A stretch of 64,000 nt of DNA from Heloderma charlesbogerti. Its lineage: Eukaryota > Chordata > Lepidosauria > Squamata > Helodermatidae. Shown here piece after piece: positions 57,356-64,000 of the stretch; position 1 is the stretch's first letter; each line of letters begins with the position of its first letter. The stretch spans positions 1 to 64,000 of the forward strand of contig JANEZZ010001623.1 in the NCBI GenBank assembly GCA_026122225.1. The letters are read 5' to 3'. The notes beneath the pieces are model-generated. The model made no database searches. It saw only the letters and a program-made list of their open reading frames with translations, and was not told the DNA's origin. Made by a program: the position numbers and the translations under genes.

Positions 57356-57885
57356 CTCTTGCAGTCCCCACCAATAGCCAACTCAAGACACAGATGACGA
57401 GGATCCTTTCCAAAACTTTATTCCTTTATGACTCTTTCAGATACTAATCACTAGCGACAAAGCAAGGAACAGCACTGGGGAAAGATAGCAGAGTAGCCTA
57501 AGCTCCAGGTAAGGCAGTTGGTCCCCGTTTGAAGGAGAAGCACGGGAAGACCCTGAACTTAAGGGCTAGGGAGAGATCCTCCCTCTTTCCCTTGGGTCCT
57601 CGGGACGCGACCATTGTTTGCATGCCAAATGAGCGGTACACCTCCTTTCCGTGCCCTCCATCTGTTGTCGCTCCCTGCGTCTGCACCGAGCGTCCAGCAA
57701 GCCCCCCTCCAGCGCTCTCTCAGTGCCAGGGTCACTATCTATCCCAGGAATGCTGGCAGGAGGAATCTCTGCCAGCTGCTGTGCTTGTGAGAGATAAGCG
57801 TGCTCCTCTCCCATGGATTGCTGTTCCTCCTCAGAATCAGAACTGCTCTGGGGCTCTATCTATTGGCTCAGTTTCCACCCTGACA
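57356..57885 (-). repeat. 5' LTR of the Gypsy element, truncated (530 bp)
   Basis: It matches the 3' LTR except that about 26 bases of its inner end are missing. A deletion joins ctcttgcag directly to gag coding sequence. Confidence 0.9.
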
Positions 57886-59110
57886 GTAGACTCCAGCAAT
57901 TCATGGAATGAGAATTGCCAGATGTACAAGCTGGGTTTAGAAAAGGCAGAGGAACTTGAGACCAAATTGCCAATATCCGCTAGATAATGGAGAAAGCCAG
58001 GGAGTTTCAGAAAAACATCTATTTCTGTTTTATTGACTATTCTAAAGCCTTTGATTGTGTGGATCATCACAAATTGTGGCAAGTTCTTGGTGGGATGGGG
58101 ATACCAAGTCATCTTGTCTGCCTCCTGAGGAATCTGTATAACGACCAAGTAGCAACAGTAAGAACAGAACACGGAACAACGGACTGGTTTAAGACTGGGA
58201 AAGGAGTACGGCAGGGTTGTATACTCTCACCCTACCTATTCAACCTGTACGCAGAACACATCATGCGACGTGCTGGGCTTGATGAAGCCAAGGCTGGAGT
58301 TAAAATCGCTGGAAGAAACATTAACCATCTCAGATATCCAGATGATACCACTTTGATGGCTGAAAGTGAGGAGGAGCTGAGGAACCTTATGACGAAGGTG
58401 AAAGAAGAAAGTGCAAAAGCTGAGTTGCAGTTAAACCTCAAAAAACCCCAAGATTATGGCAACCAGCTTGATTGAGAACTGGCAAATAGAGGGAGAAAAC
58501 GTGGAGGCAGTGACAGACTTTGTCTTTCTAGGTGCAAAGGTTACTGCAGATGCTGACTGCAGCCCTGAAATCAGAAGATGTTTACTCCTTGGGAGGAGAG
58601 CAATGACAAATCTTGATAAAATAGTTAAGAGCAGAGACATCACACTGACAACAAAGTCCATATAGTTAAAGCAATGGTATTCCCCGTAGTAACCTATGGC
58701 TGCGAGAGCTGGACCATAAGGAAGGCTGAGCGAAGGAAGATAGATGCTCTTGAACTGTGGTGTTGGAGGAAAATTCTGAGAGTGCCATGGACTGCAAGAA
58801 GATCAAACCAGTCCATACTCCAGGAAATAGAGCCAGACTGCTCACTTGAGGGAATGCTATTAAAGGCAAAACTGAAGTATTTTGGCCACATAATGAGAAG
58901 ACAGGATACCCTGGAGAAGATGCTGATGCTAGGGAAAGTGGAAGGCAAAAGGAAGAGGGGCCAACCAAGGGCAAGATGGATGGATGATATTCTGGAGGTG
59001 ACGGACTCGACCTTGGGGGAGCTGGGGGTGGCGACGGCTGACAGGAAGCTCTGGCATGGGCTGGTCCATGAAGTCGTGAAGAGTCGGAAGCGACTGAACG
59101 AATAAACAAC
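57886..59110 (+). mobile_element. RTE LINE, 3' part (after the Gypsy insertion)
   Basis: It continues the RTE frame: ARQIMEKAREFQ-type coding, FIDYSKAFDCVDHHKLW and GKGVRQGCILSPYLF. The catalytic box is YPDD instead of YADD (58335-58346), which should abolish activity. Frameshifts lie near 58445 and 58660. The C-terminus ends WHGLVHEVVKSRKRLNE, distinct from the BovB VHGVTKSRTRLND ending, so this is a related but separate RTE subfamily. The tail is gaataaacaacaaa. Confidence 0.9.
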
Positions 59111-60516
59111 AAATACACCATTTACCTAACTTATTATGGGCAGTGCCAGGATATATCTTCTAAATTTCAAACATTGAGGCAAATCTTCCACTAGTCACCA
59201 TTATATTGAACACTGATCTCATTCCAAAAGCATGCCACCTTTTCTCAAATTGAATGATGTCACTGAAATGCCGTCATCCAATGTTTGGTCCATTATAAAG
59301 CAAAGTACTCCATACACAGAGCAGTACAATTTCTTTACATCATCTGTAAACTCGAAATTAAGTTTTTAGATGAAAAGGCCACATTTAGAAGGGTCACTGT
59401 TCTCTTCAACAACGCTTCCTTTCTGGTAGAGTGGAGTCTAAAGAATTGCTGCATTCTGCAACTGCTGTTGGTATATGACTAACACTCTTGGATCTCTCTA
59501 CAAACAGGGACATCCATGGAATTCTTGACACAGCGAACATGAATCAGCTACCCCCAGTATGATTTGGATTTTAAAACTTTAAAGGGTCACCAGAGATACT
59601 AGGACTCATTAATATTGGCTGTGATCATGTCATAAAATTAAGCAAGACTAGGCCTATGGCAAAAGAGAACAGGACTGCTGTACCTTTAATAGTTGTAGAA
59701 AAGGAGACATTTTGGCAGCTGCAGCTATTCCTACTCTTGTGTGACACGCTGAATCTTCCCAGTGTTCCTAGTCCACTACATTTCTATCAAAGGTGCAGAA
59801 GTCTTGTCTTCCATTGTATCTGGATCTTCCTACTTATGGCACTTGCTCTAGGTATGAACTTAAGATAGTATGAAATTATGTTACAGTGCATTTTGGAACA
59901 TTCTGGAATGTCATATGCCAGGCAAGTCACATGGTAACCTTTGAACTTCAGCAGTATGAGGAGGCTGGGTATATTCCACCTTGGCTGAATTCTGTTCAAT
60001 CTGCTGCTATATATCTCAGAAATTGCAGGTGCAGTTCTGTTCCAGTTTTGGCCTTTCTCCCCTAGTTTTATTTTGTTTTGTTTTCCTGCAACAAGGTGTT
60101 TCTCCAAACAGGTGTATTTTTCTGACCTTTCCTACTGAGATTCTAGTGATTTGTACACTCCAATTTGAACTTCTGTGTTGCCGCACAGGGAATGATGTGT
60201 TTTCATTTGATCCTCCTGTTCCCCTTTCCTTGTTCACTAGGCCTCTTCTCATCTAGCATTCTAGCTCTTCTCTTTTGCCATTCCACTCTTCTACCATTCA
60301 CCTGCCAGGTGAACTTGGACTTTAGCCAAATTCTCATCTTTTTTTGAGATGATAAACTCTCTACCTGTAACCTTCCCCCCTCATCAGCAAGTTGTGAATA
60401 TTTCTTCTGACCTTTGCTCCACTTAATTAGAGTTATTAATAAATAAAACAACAGGTAAAACCCCATGGAGTTTCCAATGCCAGAAGAATTCCTATGCCAT
60501 TTTACATCACCTGGAT
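59111..60516. other. Intergenic, nothing recognised
   Basis: Only short frames, no domain signals and no repeat that I can bound. Confidence 0.45.
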
Positions 60517-60714
60517 CAGGGTAGGCAACCAGTTGGCTTCAGATGTTTTCATTCATTCATTCATTTATTATATTTCTAATATGACTAGGGGGCACGGTAT
60601 AATTCTATACCGCCCCATGGCCAAAGCTCTCTGGACTACAGTTTACATAATCCCTGGCTGGGGCCAATGGAGGTTAACCAAAACATCTAGAGGGCACCAC
60701 ATTGCCTATGCCTG
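60517..60714. mobile_element. Palindromic MITE interrupted by an L2-like tail
   Basis: MITE arms (caggcaacc-type at 60517-60545, aaaacatctagagggcaccac at the other end) are separated by a - strand LINE tail. That tail carries (attc)n and ataccgccccatggccaaag at about 60548-60630. Confidence 0.6.
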
Positions 60715-60889
60715 CTAGATCCACTTTGCCAAAATCAATATCTGCCCTTTATGGCAATAATAACAACAACGTAACCTTCAGCCAAGAAAAGTCTCTTGTA
60801 TTGTCACATCTTCCACAGCCCCTTCTTCTTAGATATTTCCTTCTTAGGGTACCCAGCAGAAGATGATATAAAGATGACCATGTGGACTG

Positions 60890-61315
60890 TAGATCAGAAG
60901 ATAAGAATAGCCCTCCTGGATCAGACTATAGGCCTATCTAGTCCAGCATTCTGTTTCCCACAGTGGCTAAGTAGATGCCTCTGGGAAACCCAAAACCAAG
61001 ACAAGACAGCATTATCACCCTCTCCCACGGTTGTTCCCCAGAAAGTGGTATTCAGAGGCATGGTGCCTCTGATCCTGGAGGTAGCATATAACCATCAGTG
61101 GCCAGCTGCCATTGATAACCTTCAGCTACTGGGTGGTATAGAAATTAAACAAACAAACAAACAAACAAACCCTATCCTTTATACATTTGTCTAATCCCTT
61201 TTTAAAGCTGTCTTAGTTGGCAGCCTTCACCACATTCTGTGGTAGTGAATTCCATAGTTTAACTGTGCACAGTGTGAAGAAGTACTTAATTTTGGGTCTT
61301 CTGAATCTCCTGGCA
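60890..61315 (-). mobile_element. LINE-derived 3' fragment interrupted by an L2-like tail
   Basis: 60890-61119 and 61171-61315 are the reverse complement of the tail family at 41950-42333 (tctagtccagcattctgttt; gtgaattccatagtttaac). The middle holds the block at 61120-61170. Confidence 0.65.
61120..61170 (+). repeat. L2-like terminal block with (AAAC)n
   Basis: ttcagctactgggtggtata is followed by six aaac units, the minimal 3' end of an L2-type insertion. Confidence 0.75.
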
Positions 61316-61470
61316 TTTGGCACTGATGTACATGTTGAAGCTAAGGGCCTAGGGCAAGAGTGGGCAACTGGCTTTTATATATACTGGCAGTGTTCATTTG
61401 ACCCTTTCTCTAACTGTTAGTTCTTTGGCTTGCATAAAGTCCCACCACACATGTCTGGTCATAGAATGCT

Positions 61471-61577
61471 CTAGAGGAGGAACGGGCAACTTGTGGCCCT
61501 CCAGATGTTTTGGCCAACTACTCCAATCTGCCCTAGCCAGCATGGCCAATGGTGAGGGACGATGGGAGTTGTAGCTA
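61471..61577. mobile_element. Palindromic MITE, 'ccaacctggtg...' family, partial
   Basis: gaggaacgggcaacttgtgg, ccctccagatgttttggcc and a gggagttgtagc arm flank the cagcatggccaatgg centre. Confidence 0.6.
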
Positions 61578-62164
61578 CCCAATGCCTTTTGATTGGTAGC
61601 ACTAGGAGCCTCTGTCTGGAAGAACCAATGGGAGTTAGTGGCATACCATCTCTGAACCTGGAGGTTCAACATGGCCATTGTGATGAATAGTTGTCCATGT
61701 ATTTGTCTAATTCCATTTTAGAGGCAGATGAAACAAGCCTAATTTTCAGTGGCTATCAATGCTCTAAGGGTCAAAGCACTAACACGACAGTCATAATTCA
61801 GAAGGGGCTAAACAGACTTTGCCCCATACACTGGGGTCACCAGGGTTGTAAAGCAACTTTAGCTTCTCAATGGGAACACTGTGCATAACTGTTTTCTTAC
61901 TGTGTGTTTATTTAGAACATTTAGATTCTGCCTTTCCTTAAAAAACAAGGCAAAAAAGTTCCAGACTGCTAATAACAGGAGTAATATAGTAAAACCAAGC
62001 AATTTAGAAAACAAACCTAACAAGAGGAAAGCAAGCAGAAAATCATAAGAATTAAAAGCTATCAGCACAAGCACTAGAAGTCAAAGAGAATCAGTTGGAT
62101 GATTCTTCCAGGGAGATTGCAGAAATGGTGAACAATTAAGAATTTCTGAAAAGGAAAATTTTTA

Positions 62165-62378
62165 TATTGCAGGTGGCAGAAGGCTATCAAGGAGGCAGGT
62201 GGGGAAGGGCTGATTTCCATGTAGGAGGCCCCAGGTTCAGTTCCTGACATCTCCAGGAAAGGCTGGGAAAGACCACTGTCTGAAACTCTGGGGAACAATG
62301 GTCGGTCAGTGTAAACAAAACAGAGCTAGACTGACCATTGGACTGATTCAGAAGAAGGCAGCTTCCTATGTTCCTACA
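62165..62378 (+). mobile_element. tRNA-type SINE
   Basis: A B-box-like caggttcagttcctgacatc is followed by the body ctccaggaaaggctgggaaa and the 3' block tgaccattggactgattcag, ending ggcagcttcctatgttccta. It is the best-preserved SINE of the window. Confidence 0.75.
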
Positions 62379-62384
62379 TCTCCC

Positions 62385-63476
62385 TAGACAGGGAGTCCCA
62401 GAGCCTGGGCATTGCTACGGAAAAGGCCCTCTTGCTTGTCACAATCAAATGTGACATTGTCTGGTACATTCCTAAATGGGAGAACCATCTCTTCCCATAC
62501 ACGCTGTCTGAATCCTAAGACCATTATCAGCAATCCTTCTCCAGGAGCCCCACCAAAGGAAGTGAGGTGGGTGAGTACTGACAGGATTGATTCTGAGCAC
62601 AGGGAGATAGTTAGCAGCTCAGATTCAGAAGAGGAACAGCCAGAACCAGGAGATGCATTTTGCCAAGCCAGTTCAGATATGGATAGGCGCACTTCTCAGG
62701 TTACTAACTCCCAGATGGCCAGGCCTGAAGCCCCCGTCCCCCTCTGTGAGAAGCCAGGAGGAGGAGAAGAGTGGGGGCTGTGAGCCTAGACTGCGGTGCA
62801 CAGCTAAGAGGGAAACATCGGGGCGGAGACCAGACAGTCGTCCTGGTTAGTGATGCATGAGAGGCGATGTAGGGAAGCATCACTGGAAGGGCGGGACATC
62901 CCTCCCTAAGTTAGTCTAGCCAGCAAGCCTCACTTCAAACTGCAGGCAACTTGGTGTTCCCATTTGAATCCCCTGCTGTCATTCCTTTGTAGCCTGAGAG
63001 TCTTTGAGGATTTGGATCTGCAATTAACCTGTTGATAATGCATTAATGGCCTGAGACTGAAACCTCTCTATTTGTGTGTGAGTGCATAAGAGGGGGCCCA
63101 AGGGAAACGTGACAAGTACTAAGAGGAGGGCCTTTTTGCTGTGGCATCCCAGCTGTGAAATGAGCTTCCCAGGAAGGCTCACCTGGCCCCTACATTGTGC
63201 TCTTTTTGGCACCACAGGAAGACCTTTATAATTTCCCAGGCATTTTAGTTTTTCGGTTTCTGTTTTAGATCTGATACTATATTTTAAATCTTTGTACTGC
63301 TAGTAAATTCTATTTGGTTTTTATTTTTATTTTTTTATACTATCGTTTTATACTTTTATATTTTATTGCCTTGTATTTTATGATTTTAATTGTTGTGAAC
63401 CCCTGGAGAGCTTTGGCTATTGGGCAGTGAAGAACTGTTATAAATAAAAATAAATAATAAATAATAAATAATAAAT
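62385..63476 (+). mobile_element. L2-like LINE 3' region split by a solo LTR
   Basis: 62385-62578 ends gaagtgaggtgggtgagtac. 63115-63476 resumes with agtactaagaggagggcctt and runs to the terminal block ctttggctattgggcagtga and (taaataa)n. The LTR at 62579-63114 lies between them. Confidence 0.75.
62579..63114. repeat. Solo LTR of a Gypsy-like element (536 bp)
   Basis: It starts tgacagga, ends cgtgaca, and is flanked by agtac on both sides (62574-62578, 63115-63119). On + its start encodes DRIDSE and then SSSDSEEEQPEPGD. That resembles the LTR-encoded pol end of the element at 51785-57885, so the two belong to related chromovirus families. No internal region remains, as after LTR-LTR recombination. 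Confidence 0.85.
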
Positions 63477-64000
63477 GCGGGCTTCGGACACAAAAAAGAG
63501 CTTCTGATTATTATTTTAATACACATTCTCATATGGGAGATGTCCTCCCCCAACCATAAAGGAAAGGTTGCCATTCACTCCTATGGGGAAAGTGCTGAAC
63601 CTGGGGGCAATGTTGCAGTGAGGACAAAATCTGCCCAGTACCCCTGCTTATGGCTGGGCTGGACCAGGCCTACTGACAGCAAGCTGCAATGAATTTCTGT
63701 GTGCAGAACAAACAGAAATGCAACTTGCTAGAGCTCCTTGCAGCGCATTGGCCCTCTCTTCATATCCAACAACACCGTTCATAATGATGGGCATTTTTTC
63801 TAGCTAATCAACAATACAGACTTTGTGTGTTTTTTCATTTTCCTGTACCGCAGCTGTTGCTACGGCAGGCTCTATGGCTACAGCTGTGTTCATCCTTTGT
63901 GCTGTCAACTCAGTGATTTATGCTCATCCCTGAGCTTCTTAGTTTCAAGGCAGCTCCTGTTGATGATTTGGCAGCGCAAAAAAAAAAAGTGGCAGAACAA
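63477..64000. other. Nothing recognised to the window end
   Basis: AT-rich sequence with an A-run at 63979. No gene or bounded repeat was seen. Confidence 0.4.

Larger units (their letters stand above)
51785..57885 (-). mobile_element. Chromodomain Ty3/Gypsy LTR retrotransposon, inserted in an RTE LINE
   Basis: It starts tgtcagga and ends ccctgaca and is flanked by the 5-base duplication gtaga (51780-51784, 57886-57890). Reading on - the order is LTR, gag, protease, reverse transcriptase, RNase H, integrase, chromodomain, LTR, as in vertebrate sushi-like chromoviruses. The internal region is broken by several frameshifts, one nonsense codon in the reverse transcriptase and an 828-bp MITE. 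The LTR edge, primer site and gag start at its 5' end are deleted. It is not functional. Confidence 0.95.

Noticed and set aside
32000..64000. Neighbouring gene NFATC2, expected downstream of ATP9A by vertebrate gene order
   Set aside because: No frame resembling its first exon was found. It probably lies beyond the window.
1..64000. CRISPR arrays, bacterial operons, phage or toxin-antitoxin systems
   Set aside because: Sequence composition, split exons with GT-AG borders and LINE/SINE content are vertebrate. No direct-repeat array with unique spacers exists.

Overview
This window looks like vertebrate nuclear DNA, most likely from a squamate reptile (lizard or snake). Interspersed repeats of the squamate type fill most of it: BovB/RTE, L2-like and CR1-like LINEs, tRNA-type SINEs, many palindromic MITEs, and a chromodomain Ty3/Gypsy element. 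I recognise one host gene, the 3' end of ATP9A (class 2 P4-ATPase). Four coding exons on the + strand (16502-16610, 16715-16772, 23717-23920, 31215-31351) join in phase and end at TAG 31349-31351. No bacterial operon, CRISPR array or rRNA was seen.

Bases 1-29841 form one giant palindrome. Base x on + pairs with base 29842-x on -. The axis is the single base 14921, with no spacer. Every open frame I compared in one arm has an equal-length, identical partner in the other, and homopolymers match too. The right arm (14922-29841) runs without a break into the rest of the ATP9A locus. The left arm (1-14920) is an inverted copy carrying a second, antisense set of three ATP9A exons and no upstream exons. 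This is either a fold-back/assembly artefact or a very recent inverted duplication. Assembly artefact is my leading explanation.

Layout. 1-29841: palindrome with ATP9A introns and exons, SINEs, MITEs, a short BovB insert and LINE tails, each present twice. 29250-30370: L2-like LINE straddling the palindrome boundary. 31215-31351: last ATP9A coding exon, followed by a repeat-poor stretch to about 36.1 kb that may hold a long 3' UTR. 38.5-39.8 kb: CR1. 40.3-44.2 kb: MITEs, L2 tails and SINEs. 46.6-48.5 kb: 5'-truncated BovB with a long uninterrupted reverse transcriptase frame. 51.5-59.1 kb: three-level nest, in which an RTE LINE is split by a chromodomain Gypsy element (51785-57885, TSD gtaga) that is itself split by an 828-bp hAT-type MITE built of nested palindromes (54223-55050). 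60.5-63.5 kb: more nested repeats, including a solo LTR (62579-63114, TSD agtac) inside an L2 copy.

Apart from ATP9A, the window records layered transposition. Several insertion orders can be read from target-site duplications. The mobile-element genes are mostly broken; the BovB reverse transcriptase frame is the best preserved.
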